Shown piece after piece: positions 47,438-56,003 of a DNA stretch of 64,000 nt. The stretch is from Fibrobacter succinogenes (lineage in GTDB: Bacteria > Fibrobacterota > Fibrobacteria > Fibrobacterales > Fibrobacteraceae): positions 20,307 through 84,306 of the forward strand of contig CADAWC010000012.1 in assembly GCA_902791475.1 (NCBI GenBank). The letters are read 5' to 3'. Under the pieces are notes generated by a model. The model was not told the DNA's origin. It was given only the letters and a program-made list of their open reading frames with translations, and ran no database searches. Made by a program: the position numbers and the translations under genes. Numbering within the stretch: position 1 is the first letter of the stretch; each line of letters starts with the position of its first letter.

Positions 47438-48238
47438 ATGAAGCAATATATCGTAGATGCATTTACAAGCGAGCCTTTTTCTGGGAATCCGGCGGCAGTT
47501 TGTGTGATGGATTGTTGGCCAAGCGCAAAATTCATGATGAATCTTGCGATGGAAAACAATTTGTCCGAAACGGCGTTTATCGTAAAAGAAGATACGAGCT
47601 ATCATTTGCGTTGGTTTACGCCAGGGACCGAAGTGGAACTGTGCGGGCATGCGACGCTGGCATCTGCGTTCGTAATTTTGAATTTTTATGAGCCAAAGAA
47701 CGAAGTCGTTCAATTTAACACCTTGAGTGGCGTTTTGACGGTCAAGCGGAATGGAAACTTGTACGAGATGGATTTTCCAACTTACGAGCTGAAAGAAATT
47801 CCCGTGACCGATACAATGGAAAAGGCTTTTGGCGTGCGTCCGACAAAGGCCTTTTTGGGACTTGACCTTGTGTGCGTTTTTGAAAACGAAGAACAAGTGC
47901 GGAATATGAATCCCAATCAAGCGTTGCTTACGCAAATCGAAGGCCGAATCCAGAATGCAACTGCAAAATGTTCAACCAGTCCGGATGCAAATGGCGAAAG
48001 CGTCGATTGCGTCTCGCGCAGTTTTTGCCCAAAACTTTTCATAGCCGAAGACCCGGTTTGCGGTTCAGCCCATTGCCAAATAGCGGATTATTGGTCGCAC
48101 GAACTACACAAAGACAAGATTCACGCTTACCAGGCGTCCAAGCGCGGCGGCTACCTGCATTGCAAACTCAATGGCAATGGACGAATTTCCATCAGCGGCG
48201 AAGCAGTTCTCGTTGCTAAATCAGAGATTGTTTGCTGA
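47438..48238 (+). CDS. PhzF-family isomerase/epimerase
   Basis: ATG 47438 gives MKQYIVDAFTSEPFSGNPAAV, the standard PhzF N-terminus; the longer frame upstream has no family match. LSETAFIV carries the catalytic Glu. Other landmarks are LCGHATLASA and the C-terminal DPVCGSAHCQIADYW. About 266 residues, normal for the family. PhzF proteins are cofactor-free isomerases; only a few, such as the phenazine enzyme, have known substrates, and nothing nearby hints at one. Confidence 0.92.
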   Translation: MKQYIVDAFTSEPFSGNPAAVCVMDCWPSAKFMMNLAMENNLSETAFIVKEDTSYHLRWFTPGTEVELCGHATLASAFVILNFYEPKNEVVQFNTLSGVLTVKRNGNLYEMDFPTYELKEIPVTDTMEKAFGVRPTKAFLGLDLVCVFENEEQVRNMNPNQALLTQIEGRIQNATAKCSTSPDANGESVDCVSRSFCPKLFIAEDPVCGSAHCQIADYWSHELHKDKIHAYQASKRGGYLHCKLNGNGRISISGEAVLVAKSEIVC

Positions 48239-48637
48239 ACCATTTTCGGTCCTTTTTCATGGGGGGGGCCAAACTTGTAGAATCCGAGGCGAGAACATTA
48301 GAAATGATTTCGCCGCTTCTTTTCAACAACGACTTCTTTTCATTTTCATCAACAACTTCAGGAACGCGAGCAATGGCACGAGACAACTCGCGAATTTCTA
48401 CGAATGTATTGATGATGTTGATAGTTGTTTGCGTTGCGACACGCCCTTTCAAAATTGTCGCAAGCATGTAGAGACCGCGTTCAGTAAAGGCTGTCGGATT
48501 AACAGGACTGTATTTTAACTTGGCAAGGTGGTCAAAAATTTTGACCACCTCCTTTTTCTCGGCAACATTAACTAATCGCAATCAAGGATAACTCGCTGAT
48601 CTCTCAACACAAGAATTTTGCTTTCAACGTCATTCAT
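48216..48637 (-). pseudogene. Broken ORF6N-domain (phage-type KilA-N relative) gene
   Basis: From ATG 48637 (GGAG upstream) the frame reads MNDVESKILVLRDQRVILDCD and stops; this is the usual ORF6N start. The C-terminal part continues in another frame from about 48581: NPTAFTERGLYMLATILK, then ATQTTINIINTFVEIRELSRA and LLKRSGEIISNVL, all typical of the family. About 40-50 residues of the DNA-binding core are missing at the join. These proteins are carried by phages and mobile DNA, so this marks an old insertion. Its 3' end overlaps the PhzF gene end. Confidence 0.75.
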
Positions 48638-48775
48638 CTTTTACTCCAATCCGCCTTACAAGCAAAAAAAAGCGGGTCTTTTGAATTCGTCAAAGGCTTG
48701 GAATAGTAGGAAAAACGGGGGTATGCCTCGCACAATGTCATGCCGGATTCCGTTCTGGCATCGCCTTTTAATTTT

Positions 48776-48807
48776 AAAGCGCAGACTCAACACGAGCCTG
48801 CGTTTTT
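48776..48807 (-). terminator. Terminator of the small two-gene unit at 48.8-49.3 kb
   Basis: AAGCGCAG / CTGCGTTT stem, a near copy of the carB terminator. The minus-strand run after the stem (CTTTAAAA) is modest. Confidence 0.5.
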
Positions 48808-48821
48808 CATTTTACTGAAGC

Positions 48822-49010
48822 CTATATTTTGAACAAGGCTATTTCTTCTTGAGAAAGATTGCTGATGTCTTTGCCGTTCCTGTCGGCATATCGAGCCAGC
48901 TCCAGCAAGTTCAACTTGCAGGGAGGAGCGTTCCTGTACGGGTCGGGAACCGCCGAAAACGGAATCCGTACATCAGACAGAATGTCCTCAACCTTCTTAG
49001 TTCCATTCAT
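48822..49010 (-). CDS. Small conserved-looking protein, partner of the upstream GNAT-like frame
   Basis: Start ATG 49010 (MNGTKKVEDILSDVRIPFSAV) gives 62 residues. The PDPYRNAP stretch, a helical LLELARYADRNGKDI and the ending SNLSQEEIALFKI look like a small folded protein. The start overlaps the end of the upstream frame by 14 bp, which suggests coupled translation. Such overlapping small pairs are often toxin-antitoxin or accessory modules, but I recognise no antitoxin family here. Confidence 0.5.
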   Translation of the reverse strand: MNGTKKVEDILSDVRIPFSAVPDPYRNAPPCKLNLLELARYADRNGKDISNLSQEEIALFKI

Positions 49011-49344
49011 AAGTGTACGTCTCCAATAATTTTTTTGCAGCAATCGGCCCCAAAATGAAATGATACGGATGAAGCGCGCCGATATGCGAACACCCTAATA
49101 CACCAATATAGTGATTTAGCAGCTCTTTGTTAAGGGCAAAACCAAAAATAACGCCATCGTAACCCCATTGTACAGATTTATCAACGGCAATGGCAAAATT
49201 TTCACCCCGACCAGAATTTATCGACAAGTCGAAAACTCCGCCCAAGAGCGAGAATTCTGTAAAATACAAGTTTGATCCAGACAAGATTTTCAACGCGTTT
49301 ATTTTACCGGGAACGGTTGATAACGAAAACGGCATTAAGTACAT
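48997..49344 (-). pseudogene. GNAT-like C-terminal fragment
   Basis: The last 70 residues (GRGENFAIAVDKSVQWGYDG, then LNHYIGVLGCSHIG and AAKKLLETYTYEW) resemble the end of small GNAT-fold acetyltransferase-like proteins, where a helix beginning near A-x-x-KS and an x-x-HY-x-x-x-x-G motif are common. The N-terminal 45 residues do not fit the family, so the gene probably lost its start. A plus-strand frame over the same region (49190-49579) also looks somewhat protein-like, so the call is uncertain. Confidence 0.4.
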
Positions 49345-49611
49345 CGGTTACGCCGAAGCCGATTGGAATACGCAGGCTACCGAAGGTTATCGAAAAATCC
49401 ACAGTTTTCTTCTCGACACCAAAACCGTGATGCAGAAACGCACTTCGAAAGATGCTGGCGGAGCGTATTTTAAGGGAAACTTCAAACTTTTCCCAAAAAT
49501 AATGAGACCCATCCACTCTCGGCAGTATACCCAGAGTCCGGATTCTGCTCCTTCGAACCTAACTCGACTAAGGGGTTGAAGTGTAATTTGCTGGATGCTG
49601 TCTTGCCAAAC
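49345..49611. other. Low-coding stretch left of the ATPase repeats
   Basis: Overlapping short frames on both strands, none with a clear start, ribosome site or family. The plus-strand one (up to 49579) reads IFNAFILPGTVDNENGIKYI and may be the relic of an unidentified gene. Confidence 0.35.
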
Positions 49612-49700
49612 TGGTCTTTTTCTCATGTTTTTTATAGAAAAAGACCAAAATAGCATGTATAACTTGGTCTTTTTCTCACTTTTTTATCGAGGAAAAGACT
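49612..49700. repeat. Alternating direct and inverted GGTCTTTTTCTCA repeats before the ATPase gene
   Basis: TGGTCTTTTTCTCA occurs at 49612-49625 and 49665-49678, and its complement GAAAAAGACCA at 49637-49647, with a partial GGAAAAGAC at about 49691. Two mutually exclusive 11-bp hairpins can form. They fill the DNA directly before the ATPase start. Confidence 0.65.
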
Positions 49701-49745
49701 GCTTTCAAAAAAAATATTGTATTTTTGATAAAAAAGAGGGTTTTC

Positions 49746-51197
49746 ATGTTGCACAAGAACATCGTTGGACGGAAATATGAAATTGAACGCCTGCAAGAAG
49801 TTCTCGAATCTAAGGAATCGGAACTTGTCGTCGTTTACGGCAGACGCCGTGTTGGCAAGACGTTCCTTGTCAATGAGTTTTTCGACAATCAGTTCGACTT
49901 CAAACTGACGGGTGTTTTCAATGAATCCTCAAAAGTTCAGCTAAAACGATTTTCCGCAGTCCTAGAGGAATATAGCGGACTGCATTCAGATGAACCCGGA
50001 AGCTGGTTTAAAGCCTTTGATACATTGAAGGCTTATCTAAAGTCATTGGACAAAAAGCGCAAAGTCGTCTTTATTGACGAAATGCCTTGGCTTGACACGA
50101 CTAAATCCGATTTTGTAACCGCTCTAGAATCTTTCTGGAACGGATGGGCCGCCGCTCAGGGAAACATCATTCTTATCGCTTGCGGTTCCGCAACCTCTTG
50201 GATGACGAATAAGCTCCTTGGCGATCGTGGAGGACTCTTCAACCGTTCCTCTACGCGACTTTTTGTGCGTCCGTTCACACTGCACGAAACAGAACTCTAT
50301 CTTAAAGAAAAAGGTATCGACTGGACCCGCTACGACATTGCAGAATGCTACATGATTATGGGAGGCATTCCGTTTTATCTGAAACAGTTGAATGCAAAGT
50401 GGAGCTACACCCAAAACATCGACAACATGTTCTTCCGTGACAAAGCAGTACTTTGGGATGAATTCGACCACCTTTACCACTCTTTATTCAAGCAGGCCGA
50501 CGCTCACATCGCCGTTGTAGAAGCATTGGCAAAAAAGAAAATGGGGCTTACCCGCTCCGAAATCATAAACGAGACTAAGCTCCCTGCCAACGGCAAAATC
50601 GGAATAATCCTGAAAAATTTAGAAATAAACGGTTTTGTCCGACCGTATCGCTTTTTTGGTAAAAAAAAGCAAGAAACCATTTATCAACTTTGCGATTTCT
50701 ATTCCATGTTTTATTTCACCTATATCAAAGATAACTATGGAAAGGACGCTCATTTCTGGACGAACAGTTTAGACAATCCTTCCAGACTCGCCTGGGCCGG
50801 ATACACCTTCGAACAACTTTGCAAAGAACACCTTGATTGTATAAAGAAAAAATTGGGAATAGCCGGAGTCCTCACAGAAACTTCATCCTGGTTTAGCAAG
50901 GGAGAAGACGAAAAGGGGAACGGAGCAACCAAGAAAGGTGCGCAGATAGATTTGCTCATTGACCGAAGGGACAGGGTCATAAATTTGTGCGAAATAAAAT
51001 TTTCATTGAATGATTATACAATAGACGCTGATTACGACAAATCACTGCGCAATAAAATCGAAACTTTCAAGCGTGAAACTGGTACACGTAAATCTATTCA
51101 GTTGACCATGATTACCACCTATGGAATCAACAAAAATAAATACAGCAACCGAGTGCAGAGCGAAGTTGTGCTAGACGATTTGTTTGTTCCGACATAA
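49746..51197 (+). CDS. Archaeal-type AAA+ ATPase with C-terminal DUF234 domain
   Basis: ATG 49746 (MLHKNIVGRKYEIERLQEVL) has GAGGG upstream. Walker A GRRRVGKT is at residues 32-39 and Walker B VVFIDEMPWLD near 107-117; IIACGS-like LIACGSATSWM is a sensor-1 region. A winged-helix stretch follows (LTRSEIINETKLPANGKIG). The C-terminal DUF234 part has the QIDLLID...LCEIKFS pattern of PD-(D/E)xK nuclease folds. The family is common in archaea and anaerobes and its role is unproven. It ends 13 bp before the primase-helicase gene, so the two probably form an operon and act together. Confidence 0.88.
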   Translation: MLHKNIVGRKYEIERLQEVLESKESELVVVYGRRRVGKTFLVNEFFDNQFDFKLTGVFNESSKVQLKRFSAVLEEYSGLHSDEPGSWFKAFDTLKAYLKSLDKKRKVVFIDEMPWLDTTKSDFVTALESFWNGWAAAQGNIILIACGSATSWMTNKLLGDRGGLFNRSSTRLFVRPFTLHETELYLKEKGIDWTRYDIAECYMIMGGIPFYLKQLNAKWSYTQNIDNMFFRDKAVLWDEFDHLYHSLFKQADAHIAVVEALAKKKMGLTRSEIINETKLPANGKIGIILKNLEINGFVRPYRFFGKKKQETIYQLCDFYSMFYFTYIKDNYGKDAHFWTNSLDNPSRLAWAGYTFEQLCKEHLDCIKKKLGIAGVLTETSSWFSKGEDEKGNGATKKGAQIDLLIDRRDRVINLCEIKFSLNDYTIDADYDKSLRNKIETFKRETGTRKSIQLTMITTYGINKNKYSNRVQSEVVLDDLFVPT

Positions 51198-51210
51198 AGG
51201 GTAAATTTCT

Positions 51211-53595
51211 ATGACATCCCTTGAATCTTTGGTGAAGGAACGCGAACTGCTTTTGCAAAGGCTGCAAGAGATCGATAAGCAAATTCAAACCGCCACCGAA
51301 GCCCATTTTGCCGACAAGCCCACGCAATCGGTTTCCATAAACAAATTCTCCCCCGTTATAGATAAAATCAATCTCTACCGATCTCTTTTCAGGGGACGGC
51401 AAGATGTTTTTGCAAAAAGATTCGAGAGTGCCAAGACGGGGAAATCTGGATACCAACCTGTCTGCGAGAATGAATGGAGAGCCGGTGTTTGCGAAAAACC
51501 CAAAGCGAAATGCGCCCAATGTTCCAACAGAAAATTCGTTCCATTTGACAATTCGATAATCGAGAAACACCTGCGAGGAGTTGAATCATTCGGAAAATTT
51601 ACGCGTCCATTCGTTGCAGGCATTTACCCGCTGTTAAGCGATGATTGCTGTTACTTTTTGGCGGTCGATTTTGACGAAGAGACGTGGGTTCAGGATTCCA
51701 AAGCTTTTATAGACTCTTGCAAAACTGAAAATATTCACGCTTACCTGGAACGGTCCCGCTCAGGGAATGGCGGGCATGTATGGATCTTCTTTGAAGACAA
51801 AATCAAGGCGAAGATTGCGCGCGACCTAGGCGCGACGCTCCTTACCAAAACATTAGACTCTCGACCTGAAATTAAATTAGCATCTTTCGACAGGTTCTTC
51901 CCGAACCAGGATTACATGCCCAAGGGTGGACTCGGCAACCTCATCGCATTGCCACTACAAAAAGCCGCCCGAGAAAAGAATCATTCCGTATTTATTGATC
52001 CCGAATCCAGCAACGCCTATGATGATCAATGGGCATTTCTGGCGCAAATTCAGAAAAATGCAAATGACTTGGTAGAACAGAAAGTCATTACAGCACATAC
52101 ACATCACGAAGTTTTGCCGGCATACGAAAACGAAACTAGCGATGCTGACGAGCCTTGGCTTTCTCGCAAAACAGAATACCCGAAAATTAACGCACAACTT
52201 CCCGCAAAAATAGACATAGTTTTAGCCAATCAAATTTTCATCGAGTATTCCGGTTTACCTGCCGTCTTACGGAACCGTATTTTACGCTTAGCATCGTTCC
52301 AGAACCCTGAATTTTACCAAGCTCAAGCTTTGCGATTACCTGTTTGGGGCAAACCACGTATACTCTATTGTTACGACATCTTTCCAAAACATATAGCCAT
52401 CCCTATCGGTTGTTATGATAAGCTTCTTGAATTGTTAGTGCATTACGGGATTACGCCGGTAATTAAGGATGAACGAAATCTTGGTTTTCCTATTGATGTT
52501 AACTTTTCAGGCAACCTTTACCCTGAGCAGTTGCTTGCGGCTGAAGCGCTAAAGAAACACGATATTGGTGTTTTGTCTGCAACCACGGCTTTCGGCAAAA
52601 CAATCGTAGCACTTTGGCTAATAGCACAAAGAAAAATCAACACATTGATTCTCGTTCATCGTGCTCAGCTTATGGAACAGTGGGTAGAGCGAATCGCAAG
52701 TTTCTTACAGATTTCAAAGAAAGAAATCGGGCAAATCAGCGGAACGAAGAAGAAACGTTTTGGAAAGATTGATGTTGCGCTCATCCCGAGCGTGAGCCGC
52801 AAAGGCGAAGTAGAAGAATGGATTAACGATTATGGGCAAATCATCGTTGACGAGTGCCATCATATTTCCGCATTTTCGTTTGAAAAGGCCGTTCGCGAAA
52901 GCAAGGCGAAATATAAGGCGGGATTATCAGCAACCTTGACACGCAAGGATGGTCAACACCCGATTGTCTTGATGAACCTCGGCCCCGTGCGTTATACTGT
53001 CAACGCTAAAAAACAAGCCGAAGAACGCCATATAAAGCATTCCGTAATCGTCCGACCCACAGGATTTATTCTACCACAAATTTTAGAAAAACCCGCAATT
53101 CAGGATGTATTCCATGAAATATGGAGCAGCAACGCTCGTAATGAAATGGTATTGCAAGACATGATGGTGGCCTACCACGAAGGCCGTCAAATCTTGATGC
53201 TTACTGAACGGACTGAACACATCCAATGGTTTTACGAAAAAATGAAGGAATCTGTTCCCACGCTATTTGTATTAAAGGGCGGTTTCGGAAAAAAGCAACT
53301 CAAACAGATTTGGTCTGATATTGAAGCTGCCAAGGCAAACGGAAATATCGTCATTCTTGCGACAGGCCGCTACATTGGCGAAGGCTTCGATTTGCCAGAA
53401 CTCGACACCTTATTCCTGCCATTTCCTATATCATGGAAAGGAACGCTTGCGCAATATGTAGGCCGATTGCACAGGATGTCCGCGGGCAAGACAGAAGTTC
53501 GTGTTTACGATTATGTAGATTCCAACGTACCCGTTCTCGCCCGCATGTTTGAGAAGCGTAAGAAGGGCTACGATTCCCTAGGGTATGAGGTATAG
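51211..53595 (+). CDS. TOTE-type primase fused to SF2 helicase
   Basis: A 794-residue protein. A short coiled coil (residues 1-30) precedes a zinc-binding region (LYRSLFRGRQDVFAKRFES, then Cys 85, 94, 101 and 104) and an archaeo-eukaryotic-primase-like domain with the metal-binding DFD (153-155), His189 in RSRSGNGGHVW and FFPNQD near 229. The C-terminal SF2 helicase has Walker A ATTAFGKT (457-464), DECH (547-550), SAT (573-575) and QYVGRLHR. This is the primase-helicase of TOTE conflict systems, proposed mobile or defence modules. Here it is paired with a DUF234 ATPase just upstream. All motifs look intact. Confidence 0.88.
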   Translation: MTSLESLVKERELLLQRLQEIDKQIQTATEAHFADKPTQSVSINKFSPVIDKINLYRSLFRGRQDVFAKRFESAKTGKSGYQPVCENEWRAGVCEKPKAKCAQCSNRKFVPFDNSIIEKHLRGVESFGKFTRPFVAGIYPLLSDDCCYFLAVDFDEETWVQDSKAFIDSCKTENIHAYLERSRSGNGGHVWIFFEDKIKAKIARDLGATLLTKTLDSRPEIKLASFDRFFPNQDYMPKGGLGNLIALPLQKAAREKNHSVFIDPESSNAYDDQWAFLAQIQKNANDLVEQKVITAHTHHEVLPAYENETSDADEPWLSRKTEYPKINAQLPAKIDIVLANQIFIEYSGLPAVLRNRILRLASFQNPEFYQAQALRLPVWGKPRILYCYDIFPKHIAIPIGCYDKLLELLVHYGITPVIKDERNLGFPIDVNFSGNLYPEQLLAAEALKKHDIGVLSATTAFGKTIVALWLIAQRKINTLILVHRAQLMEQWVERIASFLQISKKEIGQISGTKKKRFGKIDVALIPSVSRKGEVEEWINDYGQIIVDECHHISAFSFEKAVRESKAKYKAGLSATLTRKDGQHPIVLMNLGPVRYTVNAKKQAEERHIKHSVIVRPTGFILPQILEKPAIQDVFHEIWSSNARNEMVLQDMMVAYHEGRQILMLTERTEHIQWFYEKMKESVPTLFVLKGGFGKKQLKQIWSDIEAAKANGNIVILATGRYIGEGFDLPELDTLFLPFPISWKGTLAQYVGRLHRMSAGKTEVRVYDYVDSNVPVLARMFEKRKKGYDSLGYEV

Positions 53596-53634
53596 AGGAG
53601 CTCAATAAGAGCCTGATCCTATCCAAACAAGGCG

Positions 53635-53850
53635 TTAAAAACAGCCCGTCATTGCCTTGTCAATAAAATCTATTTTTGAACGTTTATACCCGCAATAAGG
53701 ACAAGCCCAATGATCAAAGCGGATTGTATTCTGGCATTCAGGACATTGACATAAATCATTCCGCGGATGCAAAGCCGATTTACAGTGAGGGCATTGAGTC
53801 GCCTCGCTAGAAACGCCATTCCCGCAATTCGGACATTTTATCAGGGCCAT
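53635..53850 (-). CDS. Small double zinc-ribbon protein
   Basis: Seventy-one residues with four CxxC knuckles: CPNC, CPHC, CPEC and CPYC. They form two zinc ribbons followed by a short helical tail (SKIDFIDKAMTGCF). Such proteins bind nucleic acid or act as adaptors, but no specific role can be read. It converges with the primase-helicase gene 40 bp away. Confidence 0.75.
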   Translation of the reverse strand: MALIKCPNCGNGVSSEATQCPHCKSALHPRNDLCQCPECQNTIRFDHWACPYCGYKRSKIDFIDKAMTGCF

Positions 53851-53876
53851 AGATTTGCCATTCCTTGCCTTTAAAC

Positions 53877-54207
53877 TTAAGCATTCTGCAATATTTTCCC
53901 AATGATAGCATTATCTAGAATTTTAGGAATGTTTAGATTGCAAATATCATCAATGTATCGAGAAACGTTATTCCTTTTTACAAATTCAGAAAAAACAGTT
54001 TCTAAGTTCCAAAACGTCTCATAGTATTCTTTTCTTGTCAAAAGAAACGGCATGCATGCCATAACGTTTGATGAAATGAACACGCCAAATCTTATCACCA
54101 CGATGTTTCTTGTAGAATTCGTGTTTAAGCCTTAATGTACCCATTTTTTTCATACAAACCTCATTGGGTAAAATTTGCTTTAGCAGCCCTTCATAAAAAA
54201 GATACAT
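53877..54207 (-). pseudogene. Frameshifted small gene remnant
   Basis: The first frame (from about 54207) reads LRLKHEFYKKHRGDKIWRVH and later SFDKKRI, resembling the start of a family of small uncharacterised proteins with an FYK...KIWW...FSFDK pattern. After about 54050 a different frame continues (YYETFWNLETVFSEFVKRNN to IIGKILQNA). The parts overlap out of frame, so a frameshift or a recombined join is likely. No function is known. Confidence 0.35.
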
Positions 54208-54353
54208 TCTAGGTGAGTCAAATTATGACGTTTTTAAATATTTCAAACAAAAAATAACGAAAAAAGGCATCTACTTTATCTTTTTTCGCATTTTTTCGAA
54301 ATCATCCAAGAAATACTTTTCCGCAAAAACTTTGGAACGAGCTGGGCTTCTAA

Positions 54354-54380
54354 TAAAAAAGTCGTCCCTTGCGGGGCGAC
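54354..54380 (-). terminator. Terminator of the GH30 xylanase gene
   Basis: On the minus strand GTCGCCCC-GCAA-GGGACGAC is followed by TTTTTTA. Confidence 0.85.
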
Positions 54381-54387
54381 CATTCAC

Positions 54388-55884
54388 TTATCTCAAAACC
54401 ACTCGTTGTGTTTTGGCATTGCCGTGTTTGACCATATAAATGCCGCGGCTTAAGCCCGCGTTTGTCATGGCATTGCGGAGTTCGCCGACATCTCCAACTT
54501 GGAATTCGCCGATAAACGCACCGATTGGGCTAAATACTTTATATATACTTTGAAGGCTTTGGGGCGCAGCATGCGTCCCGAAGGCAATTGCATCGGTAGA
54601 GTCTGAAGGCGGTTCCACCTTTGGTTCTTGCCACAGAATGAATTCGACAGTCGTTGCACTGCGGGCCGGGACGCTGTAACTGCATTTTGTACCGTCAACC
54701 TTGATTTCGCTTCCTTCCTTGAGGTTGTTATTGTCATCGGTAACGTATGGCTTAAAGCTTCCAATTTTTGTACTTCCGAAGTCAAAGTCCGCCTTGAATT
54801 CTTCGTTCTTGGAATTGAGAATGACGACTGCGATTTTCGTCTTGAGGGAGTCGCGGTAGGCGGTGACCTTTACATCTCTTTCGGGATTCTTGGTAGCATC
54901 GATTCTCCTCGCGCCGGGGCGTGCAAAGCGGCTGAAGTTCCCCATGACCCAGAGTCGCTTGGTGGGCTCCACGTTATCGGGGTTGCCTTGTCCTTGCGGC
55001 CAAAGCGCTCCGTTGCCGCAGCTGGGTTCGCTGCAGGAATAAATCCACCAGAAATGCCAGGCGTTCATGTTCGAAATCGTAAGGGCGTCGTGAATCATGT
55101 TTGCAACGCGGAGAGCGCTTCCCATGCCAACGTCTTCCTTATTGCTTCCGAGATCGTAGACTTCGGTTTCCCAGAATTCCTTGCCGGCTTCGTGAATTTC
55201 AGGGTAAGCGGCGGGATCTCCGCCATATTCGTGCGTTCCAAAAATGTCCGTATATTTCAGAGCGGCGGGATTGTTGAAGAATGCTTTTTTGTAATTGGGG
55301 AATCCGTACCAGTTGATGGCTTCAGTGCCTATGATTTTGATGCCCGTGGTATCGAGAGTGGGGCCAAGATAGTCGCCAACCCAACGAGCCAATTCTTCGG
55401 GTTCGTAGTGGTTGTCGCCGGTGCCGTCGGGCTCATTTTGCGACGAAATCGCGTATAAGTTGACTCCAGCTTTTCGCATGTCTTGCGTAAATTTTAAGAT
55501 GGTGTTCGCCCAGTCCTGGGCGTGATTGAAATCCAAATGCTTTTTATCGCCATCGTAATTGACAGTGTATTTGGATGTCCACGGAGCAGCCCAAACTTTG
55601 ACGCCGTATTCACTCGCCTTTTTGGCGATACTTGTTTCGGAGGTGGAACCGTCCGGAGCAATACGGATGCGGTGCAGGGTAAGCCCCGCGCCACTAGTGG
55701 AGTCCCAAAGGAAGGCGGCGTTCTTGTCGGTGATGGACCCCGCCCATGCTGATGCGGCACCAAAGCCGCTGATGCGCTGGTATTCCTTGCCCATGTCAAC
55801 GTTTATCGTTGCAGCACAGGCTAGAGTGCTCAAAAATGCGATGGAGAGCGCAAAAAGAGAAAATCTCTTCATTGAATACGTCAT
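54388..55884 (-). CDS. Secreted GH30 xylanase-like enzyme
   Basis: ATG 55884 is preceded by AAGGAGG and gives MTYSMKRFSLFALSIAFLST, then LACAA, a signal peptide. The mature part starts IDV-like INVDMGKEYQRISGFGAASAWAG, typical of GH30 (subfamily 8 glucuronoxylanase-like). The acid/base is the Glu of SSQNEPD and the nucleophile the Glu in EFWETEVYD. The side beta domain follows from about residue 335, then a linker (PKVEPPSDSTD) and the terminal domain shared with other hydrolases (VFSPIGAFIGEF to RVVLR). It acts on xylan outside the cell. The gene is monocistronic. Confidence 0.9.
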   Translation of the reverse strand: MTYSMKRFSLFALSIAFLSTLACAATINVDMGKEYQRISGFGAASAWAGSITDKNAAFLWDSTSGAGLTLHRIRIAPDGSTSETSIAKKASEYGVKVWAAPWTSKYTVNYDGDKKHLDFNHAQDWANTILKFTQDMRKAGVNLYAISSQNEPDGTGDNHYEPEELARWVGDYLGPTLDTTGIKIIGTEAINWYGFPNYKKAFFNNPAALKYTDIFGTHEYGGDPAAYPEIHEAGKEFWETEVYDLGSNKEDVGMGSALRVANMIHDALTISNMNAWHFWWIYSCSEPSCGNGALWPQGQGNPDNVEPTKRLWVMGNFSRFARPGARRIDATKNPERDVKVTAYRDSLKTKIAVVILNSKNEEFKADFDFGSTKIGSFKPYVTDDNNNLKEGSEIKVDGTKCSYSVPARSATTVEFILWQEPKVEPPSDSTDAIAFGTHAAPQSLQSIYKVFSPIGAFIGEFQVGDVGELRNAMTNAGLSRGIYMVKHGNAKTQRVVLR

Positions 55885-56003
55885 AAAGCCTCCTTTTTGT
55901 CCCTTACTTTCTTTAAAGTAAGTTGAAAAATTCACTTTATATAAGGCTAAAATCGAATTTGTTTTGATAAAATGACAACAGCTTTATGGCGTTATACTCA
56001 ATT

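Noticed and set aside
49190..49579. A 129-codon plus-strand gene
   Set aside because: It has some protein-like character but no ribosome site or family, and it overlaps a more recognisable GNAT-like frame on the other strand.
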